From assembly GCF_009905435.1 (NCBI RefSeq), contig NZ_JAAAMT010000009.1:62001-126000 (forward strand): a stretch of 64,000 bases of DNA, written 5' to 3'. This document shows positions 17,212-25,806 of the stretch, in pieces; position 1 is the stretch's first letter, and each line of letters begins with the position of its first letter. The notes below the pieces were generated by a model. The model did not search any database and was not told the DNA's origin. It saw only the letters and a program-made list of their open reading frames with translations. The position numbers and the translations under genes are program-made. The DNA comes from Pseudomonas sp. R5(2019). Lineage in GTDB: Bacteria; Pseudomonadota; Gammaproteobacteria; Pseudomonadales; Pseudomonadaceae.

Positions 17212-17695
17212 GCTGATCGCTGCCAACAAGGCTGTGTCCATCGACTATACCCTGACCAACGACGCTGGTGAGGTCATCGACAGCTCCGCCGGCGGCGCGC
17301 CGCTGGTCTACCTGCATGGCGCAGGTAACATCATCCCGGGTCTGGAGAAGGCCCTTGAAGGCAAGCAAGCCGGTGATGAGCTGAAGGTGTCCATCGAACC
17401 GGAAGACGCCTACGGCGAATACCTGGCCGAACTGGTCAGCACCCTGAACCGCAGCATGTTCGAAGGCGTTGACGAGTTGGAAGTGGGCATGCAGTTCCAC
17501 GCTTCGGCGCCGGACGGCCAGATGCAGATCGTCACCATTCGTGACCTGGACGGCGACGACGTTACCGTCGACGGCAATCACCCACTGGCCGGTCAGCGCC
17601 TGACCTTCCAGGTCAAGATTGTCGATATCCGTGACGCCAGCCAGGAAGAAGTCGCTCATGGCCACGTCCATGGCGAAGGTGGCCATCACCACTGA
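17210..17695 (+). CDS. SlyD-like FKBP-type peptidyl-prolyl isomerase
   Basis: A 161-residue protein starting at ATG 17210. The FKBP half begins VSIDYTLTNDAGEVIDSS and continues with GAGNIIPGLEKALEGKQAGD. It is interrupted by an insert-in-flap domain (EPEDAYGEYLAELVSTLNRS to GQRLTFQVKIVDIRDAS), as in SlyD. The tail is histidine-rich (VAHGHVHGEGGHHH) and probably binds nickel or other metals. It would act as a cytoplasmic folding helper. It is divergent from the DUF3565 gene with an overlapping start region. Confidence 0.9.
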   Translation: MLIAANKAVSIDYTLTNDAGEVIDSSAGGAPLVYLHGAGNIIPGLEKALEGKQAGDELKVSIEPEDAYGEYLAELVSTLNRSMFEGVDELEVGMQFHASAPDGQMQIVTIRDLDGDDVTVDGNHPLAGQRLTFQVKIVDIRDASQEEVAHGHVHGEGGHHH

Positions 17696-17725
17696 TTTCT
17701 GCTGCTAAGCTGAGAAAGCCGTAAA

Positions 17726-17790
17726 GGCGCCCGAGCAGGTCGATGCAGCCTCCCTTGAGTCTGCCATTGGCCTGAAAGGGCGTTTTTTTT
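17726..17790 (+). terminator. Long branched hairpin ending in eight T, terminator after FKBP gene
   Basis: CGCCC (17728-17732) pairs with GGGCG (17778-17782), CAGG (17736-17739) with CCTG (17771-17774), and an inner GCAG pairs with CTGC. The structure runs into T8 (17783-17790). It is longer than a usual terminator hairpin and could be the 3' end of a small RNA, but its place after the FKBP stop makes a terminator the simplest reading. Confidence 0.55.
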
Positions 17791-17849
17791 GTCTGTTAGT
17801 GTTCCTTGTAGCAGTCAGGGGCTTCAGGGATCTGATAGGGGATATCGTC

Positions 17850-18332
17850 ATGAGTGCTTTTCACGACCTTAAGTTACAAGCGTTGAATGGCCAGGAACTG
17901 CCGTTGGCGCCCTTCAAGGGTCAGGTCGTGCTGGTGGTCAACGTGGCCTCCAAGTGCGGGCTGACGCCTCAGTATGCGGCCCTGGAGAACCTGCATAAGC
18001 AGTACAAGGACAAAGGCTTCAGCGTGCTCGGCCTGCCGTGCAATCAGTTCGCCGGACAGGAGCCTGGCTCCGAGGCCGAGATCAAAGAGTTTTGCAGCCT
18101 GAACTACGGCGTGAGTTTTCCGTTGGGCGGCAAGCTCGATGTCAACGGGCCGGAGCGCCACCAGTTGTACCGCTTGCTGGCAGGTGAGGGTGCGGAGTTT
18201 CCCGGCGATATCAGCTGGAACTTCGAAAAATTTCTGGTAGGCAAGGACGGCCGGGTGCTCGCGCGTTTTTCACCGCGTACCACCCCTGATGACCCTGCCG
18301 TGGTTCAGGCCATCGAAAAAGCGTTGGCTTGA
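17850..18332 (+). CDS. Glutathione peroxidase family protein
   Basis: A 160-residue cytoplasmic thiol peroxidase. The active Cys36 lies in NVASKCGLTPQY, the glutamine in LGLPCNQFAGQEPGS and the tryptophan in ISWNFEKFLV, forming the usual tetrad with Cys rather than selenocysteine. Bacterial members often use thioredoxin to reduce peroxides. ATG 17850 starts at the conserved N-terminus (AFHDLKLQALNGQELPL). It is monocistronic between a terminator and the old yellow enzyme gene. Confidence 0.92.
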   Translation: MSAFHDLKLQALNGQELPLAPFKGQVVLVVNVASKCGLTPQYAALENLHKQYKDKGFSVLGLPCNQFAGQEPGSEAEIKEFCSLNYGVSFPLGGKLDVNGPERHQLYRLLAGEGAEFPGDISWNFEKFLVGKDGRVLARFSPRTTPDDPAVVQAIEKALA

Positions 18333-18466
18333 CGGCGGGCAACCGGGTGCGTCCAGCACCCGGTCTTTTCTCCCTTTATCACTCCGATCAATAGTGCTGG
18401 GCCCAAGTGGCCACGGCGACCTATGCTGCGCCTCTCTATTTCCGCTACCTGCTCGGAGAGTGCCGC

Positions 18467-19570
18467 ATGCCGGTCAACGCCTTGTTCCAACCCTTCAGCC
18501 TGGGGTCGCTTCAATTGCCTACACGCGTGGTCATGGCGCCGATGACGCGTTCGTTCTCGCCCGGTGGCGTGCCTGGCGCCAAGGTGGTGGAGTACTACCG
18601 TCGACGTGCTGCAGCCGGTGTCGGCCTGATCATCACTGAAGGCACCACGGTCGGGCACAAGGCGGCGAACGGCTACCCTCATGTACCGCGCTTCTACGGC
18701 GCCGATGCGCTAGCGGGCTGGAAAGAGGTCGTCGACGCTGTCCATGCCCAAGGCGGCAAAATTGTCCCGCAGCTGTGGCATGTGGGCAGTGTGCGCCGCA
18801 AGGGCACCGAGCCGGATGCCAGCGTGCCCGGCTTCGGCCCGAGCGAAAAGATCAAGGACGGTGAAACCCTGGTGCAGGGCATGAGCCAGGACGATATCCG
18901 TGAGGTGATCGCTGCCTTCGCCCAGGCCGCCTGCGACGCCAAGGCCATCGGCATGGACGGCGTCGAAATCCACGGCGCCCACGGTTACCTGATCGACCAG
19001 TTCTTCTGGGAGCACAGCAACCGCCGCACTGACGAATACGGCGGCAGCCTGGCCAATCGCTCGCGGTTTGCCATTGAGTTGATCCGGGCCGTGCGCGCGG
19101 CCGTCGGACCTGGCTTTGCGATCATCTTCCGCTATTCCCAGTGGAAACAGCAGGACTACAGCGCCCGCCTGGTGCACAGCAGCGAGGCGCTCGGCGAGTT
19201 CCTGCAACCGCTGGCCGAGGCCGGCGTGGACATTTTCCACTGCTCGACCCGCCGCTTCTGGGAGCCTGAATTCGAAGGCTCGGAGCTCAACCTTGCCGGC
19301 TGGACGCGCAAGTTGACCGGCAAGCCGACCATTACCGTCGGCAGCGTTGGCCTGGATGGCGAGTTCCTGCAATTCATGGTGTCGACCGACAAGGTGGCGC
19401 AACCGGCCAGCCTTGAGAACCTGCTCAAGCGCCTGAACGATGAGGAGTTTGATCTGGTGGCGGTGGGCCGCGCATTGCTGGTCGACCCGGATTGGGCACT
19501 CAAGGTGCGCGAGGGGCGCGAGCAGGACATCCTGCCGTTCAGCCGCGAGGCGCTGACGACTCTGGTTTGA
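18467..19570 (+). CDS. NADH:flavin oxidoreductase, old yellow enzyme family
   Basis: A 367-residue FMN TIM-barrel protein. ATG 18467 follows GGAGAG. Motifs: VVMAPMTRSFSPGG at the N-terminus, the flavin/substrate residues in EIHGAHGYLIDQFF with NRRTDEYGGSLANR, and VAVGRALLVDPDWALKV at the phosphate-binding end. Family members reduce activated alkenes, enones or nitro compounds using NAD(P)H; the physiological substrate is not readable. Its last 32 bp overlap the 3' end of the convergent glycosyltransferase gene, an unusually deep tail-to-tail overlap. Confidence 0.92.
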   Translation: MPVNALFQPFSLGSLQLPTRVVMAPMTRSFSPGGVPGAKVVEYYRRRAAAGVGLIITEGTTVGHKAANGYPHVPRFYGADALAGWKEVVDAVHAQGGKIVPQLWHVGSVRRKGTEPDASVPGFGPSEKIKDGETLVQGMSQDDIREVIAAFAQAACDAKAIGMDGVEIHGAHGYLIDQFFWEHSNRRTDEYGGSLANRSRFAIELIRAVRAAVGPGFAIIFRYSQWKQQDYSARLVHSSEALGEFLQPLAEAGVDIFHCSTRRFWEPEFEGSELNLAGWTRKLTGKPTITVGSVGLDGEFLQFMVSTDKVAQPASLENLLKRLNDEEFDLVAVGRALLVDPDWALKVREGREQDILPFSREALTTLV

Positions 19571-20750
19571 CCGTCAGCCGCGGCTGAACCTCGGCCCGGG
19601 CGCCTGCCGATCTGCAGGCGCTGCGCAGAAACCCCTCGAACTGCTCGATGACCGCCGGCCAGCCCTGGCGGCGGGCGTGCTGCCGGGCATTGAGGCGCAC
19701 CCGGCGCAAGGTTTCAGCCTCTTCGAGCAGCCAGGTGGCGGCATCGATAAACGCCGCCTCATCTCCAGGCATCGCCAAGGCGCCATTGTGGCCGTGGCGT
19801 ATGTGCTGGGCGGCGGCGGCTTCATCGTAGGCCACCACGCCAAGCCCTGCGGCCAGCGCTTCAAGCACCACGTTGCCGAAGGTTTCAGTCAGGCTTGGAA
19901 ACAGGAATATGTCGCCCGACGCGTAGTGTTCGGCCAGCGCCTCCCCCCGTTGCGTGCCACAGAAAATCGCCTGCGGCAGTTGCTGTTCGAGGGCGGCCCG
20001 TTGTGGACCGTCGCCGACGATGATCAGCTTGATGCGGCGGCCAGGGTAGGAGAGGGTCAAGGCGTCCAGGCTGCGCTTGAGCAACCCCAGGTTCTTCTCC
20101 GGCGCGAGGCGTCCGACGTGCAGCAGGGCAATGTCATCATCCGTCAGGCCCCATTGCTCACGCAGGGCGGACGAACGCTTGCTGGGGTGAAACAGCTGGC
20201 TGTCGACCCCACGAGACAACAATGCCAACCCTTCGAAGCCACGTCGCTCCAACGCCACGGACTGGCTCGGGCTCGGCACCAGCGTGATCTGGGTGCGGCG
20301 ATGGAACCAGCGCAGGTACTGGGTCAGCACCCGGTTCAGTAATCCCAGCCCATAAATCCCGGAATATTGCTGGAAATTGGTGTGAAAGCCGCTCACCACC
20401 GCAATCCCCAAGCGCCTGGCCGCGCGCAGGGCACTGAGCCCCAGCGGGCCCTCGGTGGCGATATAAAGCACATCCGGGCGCTGGCGCTTCCAGCGCCGCA
20501 GCAGCTTGTGCATCGACGCTTGCCCCCATTGCAGGCCCGGATAGCCCGGCAGTGGCCAGCCGCGGCAGAGCATCAGGTCATCGTCGGCCGACGCCTGCGT
20601 ATCAGCGCTCTGACGCGGTCGCACCAACTCCACCCGGTGTCCGAGCTGGCGCAAGCCCTCGCTCAGGCGACCAAGGGTATTGGCCACGCCGTTGATTTCA
20701 GGTGGGAAGGTTTCGCTGATCAGGGTGATGTGCAGAGAAGGCGCGGTCAT
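19539..20750 (-). CDS. GT4-family glycosyltransferase (mannosyltransferase-like)
   Basis: A 403-residue GT-B glycosyltransferase. N-terminal ISETFPPEINGVANTLGRL and GFHTNFQQYSGIYG are typical of bacterial alpha-mannosyltransferases acting on phosphatidylinositol or diacylglycerol. The C-terminal nucleotide-sugar site is LHVGRLAPEKNLGLL, LIIVGDGPQRAALE and the EX7E motif SLTETFGNVVLEALAAGLG. It probably transfers mannose or glucose from a nucleotide sugar to a membrane lipid. Donor and acceptor are not known. It ends inside the convergent flavin oxidoreductase gene. Confidence 0.88.
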   Translation of the reverse strand: MTAPSLHITLISETFPPEINGVANTLGRLSEGLRQLGHRVELVRPRQSADTQASADDDLMLCRGWPLPGYPGLQWGQASMHKLLRRWKRQRPDVLYIATEGPLGLSALRAARRLGIAVVSGFHTNFQQYSGIYGLGLLNRVLTQYLRWFHRRTQITLVPSPSQSVALERRGFEGLALLSRGVDSQLFHPSKRSSALREQWGLTDDDIALLHVGRLAPEKNLGLLKRSLDALTLSYPGRRIKLIIVGDGPQRAALEQQLPQAIFCGTQRGEALAEHYASGDIFLFPSLTETFGNVVLEALAAGLGVVAYDEAAAAQHIRHGHNGALAMPGDEAAFIDAATWLLEEAETLRRVRLNARQHARRQGWPAVIEQFEGFLRSACRSAGARAEVQPRLTVKPESSAPRG

Positions 20751-20819
20751 GACTGTCAGTTTCGACCGCGAGCATTGCGCTTGTGTGACGGTTGCAAGAT
20801 GGATTGATGACTTTTAGTT

Positions 20820-20840
20820 CCCTCTCCCAATGGGAGAGGG
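20820..20840. repeat. Small hairpin repeat CCCTCTCCC/GGGAGAGGG
   Basis: A 9-bp perfect stem with a 3-base loop between the glycosyltransferase start and the native 3' end of cysZ. It could have been the original terminator of cysZ on the minus strand; the following bases are only weakly T-rich in that direction. Confidence 0.5.
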
Positions 20841-20871
20841 TTGGGGTGAGGAGATGGAGCCTGCGCCGATC

Positions 20872-21084
20872 TCAAACCTGAGAGACAGCCCCACGCTCAC
20901 GCACCCAAAACAACGTTGCCCCCGCCACCGCGGCCGGCATCATCACGATATTCACCAGCGGAATCAGCAACGCCAGGTACACGCTGCCGCCAAAGCTCAG
21001 GCTCTGCCAGCGTTTGGCGCGCAGCCAGGCGAGCATGTCCTGCCAGCTCATCTTGTGGTTGTCGGCCGGGTAGTCGATGTACTG
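20872..21084 (-). pseudogene. cysZ: Displaced native 3' end of cysZ
   Basis: This encodes the last 70 or so residues of CysZ (from [16 protein letters not shown] to [11 protein letters not shown]). The 194 bp from 20891 to 21084 are identical to the intact gene at 32219-32986. To the left of 20891 lies the original chromosomal 3' end, giving the native tail AVSQV; to the right the sequence becomes island DNA. A fused frame runs a few codons into the island and starts around 21123, but it lacks the membrane part and should not be functional. Confidence 0.85.
20891..21084. repeat. Left 194-bp direct repeat (attachment site copy)
   Basis: Base-for-base identical by eye to 32262-32455, with sequence diverging immediately at both ends. 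It marks the left junction of the island within cysZ. Confidence 0.9.
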
Positions 21085-21762
21085 ATAAGTCTTGTTACAT
21101 CGGCTGCAAGCCACGTAAAGCACCGCCCTTTCCCAAAGGAGTGAAAGGGAAATGTATCAGCTAAGCGGATGCCCTGAAAAGATCGGACAAGGGGCAATGT
21201 GCGGCTGCCTGTCTTACTTATAGGTTTATCTGATGCAAGCCTAAGAGGGACGACGACTCACGCCCAAGCTGTCATGGGGCATGCTTCAGGTACGATTACG
21301 TTTGACACCTACGGCTGAGGGGTTCCGATTGAGACCATCGCAGAGCTGCTGAAGGAGCTTTTCGCGGTTGCTAGCAAATGGGCGGGTGGCAGCCTGAGCG
21401 AGGGCTAAGAGCCGCTGTAAAATCACTGCGAGTTAGACTAACTCAGGTGGCAGTCCTGGCAGTGGCTGGGTGGGGCGCTTCCACTCTATAGAGTCCTTGA
21501 CTCTAGGAGGATTTCTTGCTCAAAAATATCGAAGTGGGACAGCGTTTAGGCACACCTAAGTAGTGCACCTCAAGCAGTGTGTTAGCGCGTCCTTCTGTTC
21601 GATATCCATTTCTCATTACCGCCGCGTGACTTTGAGCTTGTCTGAGCCACTGCGAGCCTGAAGGGCGCTTTGGTGATGACAGGAGCACGGTATCAATTAC
21701 TAGTGGGCGGTTCGGGTGGCTGTATGACATCATGGCTCATTCTTGACATCGGAGTGTCTGAA
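21085..21762. other. Left-end noncoding region of the island
   Basis: No convincing gene. Near the junction there is a hairpin-like CCCTTTC/GAAAGGG pair (about 21126-21150). Two overlapping palindromes, ACTCTATAGAGT (21483-21494) and GAGTC-CTT-GACTC (21491-21503), lie just before the ATPase operon and could be its operator or an integrase arm site. A tiny frame at 21328-21408 encoding 26 residues (ETIAELLKELFAVASK) would need a rare ATT start and is not called as a gene. Confidence 0.5.
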
Positions 21763-23256
21763 GTGAGTATTGTGAAGCTGGGGCTTGAGAATTTTAAAAA
21801 GTTTGGCTCGCTTGAGCTTGATCTCTCGAAGCCGCTAACGTTGATCTATGGTGAAAACAGCTCTGGAAAAACCTCCGCTATCCGGGCGTTGCTGGGTTTG
21901 ATGCAAACATTCTCGCGCCAGAACAAGTATCATACTTGGCATACTCATGGAGAGTATGTGGATCTTGGCTTCTATAAGGACTATGTAAAAGATCATAATG
22001 TAAAGAATCGCTTTAGTATTTCGATTTCATCGGATAGTCAGGGCTTTGTGGGTGCTCGTTCGAAAAGGGGTCAGTTGACTACTAAGAGATATACTTACGA
22101 ATACGAGTCAGCGAGTAATCAGGCAAAGCTTTTCTCTTACCATGAAACTGCGGATTCCAAATTGTTTGAGGAGGCCATTAAGACTGCTCATCCTAGTTAT
22201 AATCTTGAATATGCAGACGGTCCAGTCGAGTTAATAAGTATAACTAGACCGAAAACTCGTAGCTATTTCCATATGGCTATCCATCCAATTTGCTATTCTG
22301 GAATATTTGGTGATATGGGGTCGAGCAATGAGAGGCTCAGGCAGTTAGTTGCGGCGGGGGCTATCAAGGTGCAGTTGGAGAATAGATTTTCCCTCGCTCC
22401 CCATAATAGGAAGCCAAATAGCTTTGAAGAGTTTAGTCATCTGAGTTATTACGTATTTCAGAGATCCATGGAAGCGACTGATAGGACAATGTCTGGGTTG
22501 CATTACCTCGGTCCGCTTCGGATGACTCCATCAAGGAGTTATAAGGTTTCAGGTGCGTCTGCAGATGTGGGAGTTAATGGTGAGCATACGCCTCATGTCT
22601 TAGCTTATCTGTATAACTTGCATGCTAGGGCTAAGAATAAGTCTGGGCAGACTAAGTATAGTAACTTTATATCTTGGTTCAAGATGGTGTTTCCTAATAA
22701 TACTGTGGAAACGGAGCCGTATGAAGATATAGTGCGGCTTAAAGTTTCAAGAAATGGCAGGGCTGACTCAATTTCTGATGTCGGCTTTGGCTTTTCGCAA
22801 GTTCTTCCAATTATTGTCCAGGCAGCCGCGATGGACCCGGGGGAAACACTAATTATTGAGCAGCCAGAACTTCATCTTCATCCGAAAGCTCAAGTGGCCT
22901 TCTCAAGCTTTTTGACCGCTGCGATGAAGACTGGTATTAACTTCGTAATTGAGACGCATAGCGAGCACATCCTAAAAGGACTGCAGCTTCAAATTTCGAG
23001 CACATCTGTTCGTGAGTTTGAGGATGGTGCTGCGACAGACATGGTTAGTCTGTCGCCCGATAAAGTTAAGATTTATTACTTCAACAGGGATGAGTCGATT
23101 CGGGAGATGAAACTTAATAAGTGGGGGGAAATCGAGGGCGGGTGGCCTGAAGGTTTTTTTGATGAAAGTTACCATATCTCTAGTCAGATAGTTAAGAATA
23201 AAATGAAGTCTACCTTTAGTTCTCGTAAAGTTCGTGAGACTAAGGGGGAGATGTGA
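21763..23256 (+). CDS. AAA/ABC-type ATPase with DUF3696 C-terminus (candidate defence ATPase)
   Basis: A 497-residue protein starting at GTG 21763, eight bases after GGAG. It opens with VSIVKLGLENFKKFGSLELD and Walker A GENSSGKT (30-37), the SMC/RecF-like ATPase start. A long middle region (about 60-330) has no motif I can name. The signature-like VGFGFSQVLP precedes Walker B LIIEQPELHLHP (about 362-373) and the histidine switch FVIETHSEH near 397. The end, LNKWGEIEGGWPEGFFDE, is the mark of DUF3696. Such OLD-like ATPases serve as sensors or engines in several two-gene phage defence systems. The stop overlaps the partner gene by four bases. AT-rich codons set it apart from the chromosome. Confidence 0.85.
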   Translation: MSIVKLGLENFKKFGSLELDLSKPLTLIYGENSSGKTSAIRALLGLMQTFSRQNKYHTWHTHGEYVDLGFYKDYVKDHNVKNRFSISISSDSQGFVGARSKRGQLTTKRYTYEYESASNQAKLFSYHETADSKLFEEAIKTAHPSYNLEYADGPVELISITRPKTRSYFHMAIHPICYSGIFGDMGSSNERLRQLVAAGAIKVQLENRFSLAPHNRKPNSFEEFSHLSYYVFQRSMEATDRTMSGLHYLGPLRMTPSRSYKVSGASADVGVNGEHTPHVLAYLYNLHARAKNKSGQTKYSNFISWFKMVFPNNTVETEPYEDIVRLKVSRNGRADSISDVGFGFSQVLPIIVQAAAMDPGETLIIEQPELHLHPKAQVAFSSFLTAAMKTGINFVIETHSEHILKGLQLQISSTSVREFEDGAATDMVSLSPDKVKIYYFNRDESIREMKLNKWGEIEGGWPEGFFDESYHISSQIVKNKMKSTFSSRKVRETKGEM

Positions 23257-24167
23257 GGATTACAATCGATGCTGAGAGTATAATTTCCGCTTTCTCCGGC
23301 AATTATCATGAATTTGAGGATTCTATACGTTCGGCGATTCTGGCAATAACTCCACTGATAATGGATGACTATGAGGCTAAAATCTTGCTGGATGGCAGTG
23401 GTTTTGGCAAGGAATGGTTAAATCGAGTATATGGCAACCCGGTGAGAATGCGGATGGTTACCGGTGAAGAACTCGAGGATTATGATATTCCTAGTTCGGG
23501 ATGCCTTGAGAGCCATTATGTAGGGGCTGCCTATCATCACGGTCATCATATGATCTTGGGGCGACGAAATTCGACCTATGCAGCAGTGTCGAAAAAATAC
23601 GGTATCAGGAATCTTTCTGCCCCAGTTGTCGTAGATCCTTCCAATCCTATTGGGGTAAGGATAATAGAGTCTCACCTTCTTAACTCTGCTACCTCAAAGA
23701 AGCATTCAATTATTCGTGATTTCTTTCATCAAGAGAATTCTGTCGTTGTATATGATAGGTATCTCAAAGAGGCAAGTCTGGTTTTACTGGAAACGCTGTT
23801 GAGGCAGGTGTCGCCATGTGCCGTGATAAATATTATTAGTGAGTTTGAGGCGAACTCTGTGTATACGGCGGAGGATGTATGTGCAAGACTGAAGAAAGTT
23901 AGGCCGCATGCAGATATCCATTGCCTGTATCCGAATTTTAAAGAGCAATCAGATAAGCATGATAGGCATATCCACTTGGGATGTAGGTTGCAAATATCGT
24001 TCTCTAGTGGTTTAGATTGCTTTGGTCTCGCTCCAGGTTGGAATAACAGTGAGTGCGATATTCATGTTTACTATTTAGATTCAGAATCGCCGGTTCGCCG
24101 CTACGCCGTTAAACGAAGGCCGACGGATAAGAAGGGTTTCTTTGTGGAGGCATGCTCAAAGATCTAG
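23253..24167 (+). CDS. Partner protein of the island ATPase; PIN-like N-terminus and MIT_C/PLD-like C-terminus
   Basis: A 304-residue protein starting at GTG 23253 inside the ATPase stop (GTGA overlap), after a GGGGGAG site, so the two are made together. No family is certain. The N-terminus (ITIDAESIISAFSGN, then AKILLDGSGFGKEWL) looks like the first strand and acidic residues of PIN-like nucleases. The C-terminal part has VVVYDRYLKEASLVLLETLL (about 165) and KHDRHIHLGCRLQISFSSGL (about 235). These resemble the phospholipase-D-like MIT_C domain found next to bacterial ATPases. By context it would be the effector or substrate-binding partner. The assignments are inference from motif memory. 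Confidence 0.6.
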   Translation: MRITIDAESIISAFSGNYHEFEDSIRSAILAITPLIMDDYEAKILLDGSGFGKEWLNRVYGNPVRMRMVTGEELEDYDIPSSGCLESHYVGAAYHHGHHMILGRRNSTYAAVSKKYGIRNLSAPVVVDPSNPIGVRIIESHLLNSATSKKHSIIRDFFHQENSVVVYDRYLKEASLVLLETLLRQVSPCAVINIISEFEANSVYTAEDVCARLKKVRPHADIHCLYPNFKEQSDKHDRHIHLGCRLQISFSSGLDCFGLAPGWNNSECDIHVYYLDSESPVRRYAVKRRPTDKKGFFVEACSKI

Positions 24168-24331
24168 TAAGCTGACTATCTTGGTCCAGGGTGGTGAGTG
24201 GATCCTTAACGTCGTCATTGACGTTCATCGAGCCTCGCTGCCGGACCCAGGTGCTCAGTTCATCTGCTCACGCTTGTTTGGCAGGGACCTCCATGGGGAT
24301 GATCAACGGTCCTATCAACTGCACCGAGGAC

Positions 24332-25201
24332 TTACAATTCAAAAAATTTGGTAATTGTGGAGCCCCAGGTAGACCACACCTCTGCGAGACCACCAACGGC
24401 TCCAAGCCCAGTCGCTATACCCACGAGCAACGCTTTGATAACCCCAGAAGAGGACCGCTGGTCTGGGGCAAGAGTAGCTTGTCGGCTGATTTCTTCCAGT
24501 TGATCTAGAAGCTCGCTTTGCTGACGTTCCGATAACTCATGGCTCTTGGTCACCGCCTCAGTAAGGTGTCTTATGGCTTCTGCAGCATCGGAGCCACCTG
24601 ATTTCTCCAGTGTCGATATGTTCACTGAGATACGCTCTACCTGTTTGATTTCGCCAGTATTCAGTATGCCAATCGGACTATGGGAAATATTGATTTTATT
24701 GATGATGAAATTGGTATGACCTTTAGATGGAGTATCTCCAGAATCTGACAACGGATCCAACCAACTATGGATATGTCTCAACAATACTTCTGCTTGATCT
24801 GGCTGGTGGATTGAAGTTCGCTCCTTCACTAGGGCAAGGATGTTCGATTCTGCCACACCAACTTTACTGGCAAGTTTGAAGAGGTTACCCAGGGCAGTAC
24901 CACTTTCGGCCTGAGTGGCCTCATCATAGGCGCCCAGTGCATAGCCGAGACGAATTGCGGCCGCCAGATCTTTTTTTCCTGCGACTGTAAGCCGCAGTGT
25001 CACCTCAAATATAAAGCGACTACGGGCCTCACGGTCAGACGGTATTAGCAAGTTGCTCAGCCCGATGGTATCCAGAAGCACTCGAACCGGGAGGATAACT
25101 CGCTCGTCGTCCGGCGAATCCGAAAAGCTGGCACCATAAAGACCAAGGAGATCTACCCCCAATTCGATGGCATTGATGATGGGGCGGGTCAGCCGTTTCA
25201 T
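24332..25201 (-). CDS. Hypothetical protein with hydrophobic C-terminal segment
   Basis: A 289-residue protein I do not recognise. Residues 1-160 are mixed helical. The centre has beta-like stretches (NFIINKINISHSPIGILNTG, then VERISVNISTLEK), and about 200-245 is charged, probably coiled (EAIRHLTEAVTKSHELSERQ). A glycine-rich hydrophobic helix (GVIKALLVGIATGLGAVGGL) near residue 255-275 is followed by a short tail. The layout, a cytosolic sensor region with one C-terminal membrane helix, is seen in some membrane-acting effectors, but this is only a resemblance. It is convergent with the ATPase operon. Base composition is intermediate between island and chromosome. Confidence 0.65.
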   Translation of the reverse strand: MKRLTRPIINAIELGVDLLGLYGASFSDSPDDERVILPVRVLLDTIGLSNLLIPSDREARSRFIFEVTLRLTVAGKKDLAAAIRLGYALGAYDEATQAESGTALGNLFKLASKVGVAESNILALVKERTSIHQPDQAEVLLRHIHSWLDPLSDSGDTPSKGHTNFIINKINISHSPIGILNTGEIKQVERISVNISTLEKSGGSDAAEAIRHLTEAVTKSHELSERQQSELLDQLEEISRQATLAPDQRSSSGVIKALLVGIATGLGAVGGLAEVWSTWGSTITKFFEL

Positions 25202-25806
25202 TTGTGAAGGTCTCCCACTCTGAAGCCGAAATCCTATTAGGCATGCGACATGCCATGTCGCGATGGCTTGTCGTATAACGCTCCTTGTCGCCCTGTAAGC
25301 CCTTGTCTAGTTTAGACGTGGTTGCGGCAAACGCGACATCGCCCGGAGAGAAACACGACAAGGGTGACGGCAACCCCTGCTGCCTTCTAGATTCGAAAGC
25401 AGCATCGGTGATGATGACCATTTGCCATCACTGAGTCCACCGTCCGGTCCTGGGCGACTGCTGCCTGTCGCCGCCACCGGCAGCAATGTGCAGCTCTCTG
25501 CCGTTCATGGTTACGATGAGGCGTTTCTCGGGTGGTTTGAACACTTATGAATGTTGCAGTCAGCGGCACTTTTCAACTCAGCTCCACACGGAATTTTTTA
25601 AAACCCATGGCGGTCATTGGACTGAATATCAGGACGTCGCAGAGGGACGAATATCAATGAGGCTTCTGACAATTGGCTGAAATGTCGCTTTGGGTGGGGA
25701 ACACCTTAACGCCGTAAAACCGGAGGTGGTCCAAAATCGGTCAACTTCTGCCGAATATCCAAGGGGCTATGAGCCACTGCCCCCCTAGATCACGTAGTAG
25801 AGAGCT
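25202..25806. other. Noncoding stretch between two minus-strand island genes
   Basis: About 600 bp with no gene I can support. It holds the palindrome at 25245-25261 and a GC-richer block (about 25430-25530) whose base composition looks more chromosomal than island-like. That block may be a remnant of an older insertion. Short open frames here have no recognisable motifs and no ribosome-binding sites. Confidence 0.4.
25245..25261. promoter_or_regulatory. 17-bp palindrome upstream of the 24332-25201 gene
   Basis: GCGACATG-C-CATGTCGC is a perfect inverted repeat with a single central base, 44 bp before the ATG of the minus-strand gene. It is well placed for an operator overlapping its promoter. 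Another GCGACAT half-site occurs about 80 bp further upstream. Confidence 0.45.

Noticed and set aside
25387..25569. 60-residue minus-strand frame
   Set aside because: No start context or motif; its Arg/His-rich translation is typical of chance frames in GC-rich DNA.
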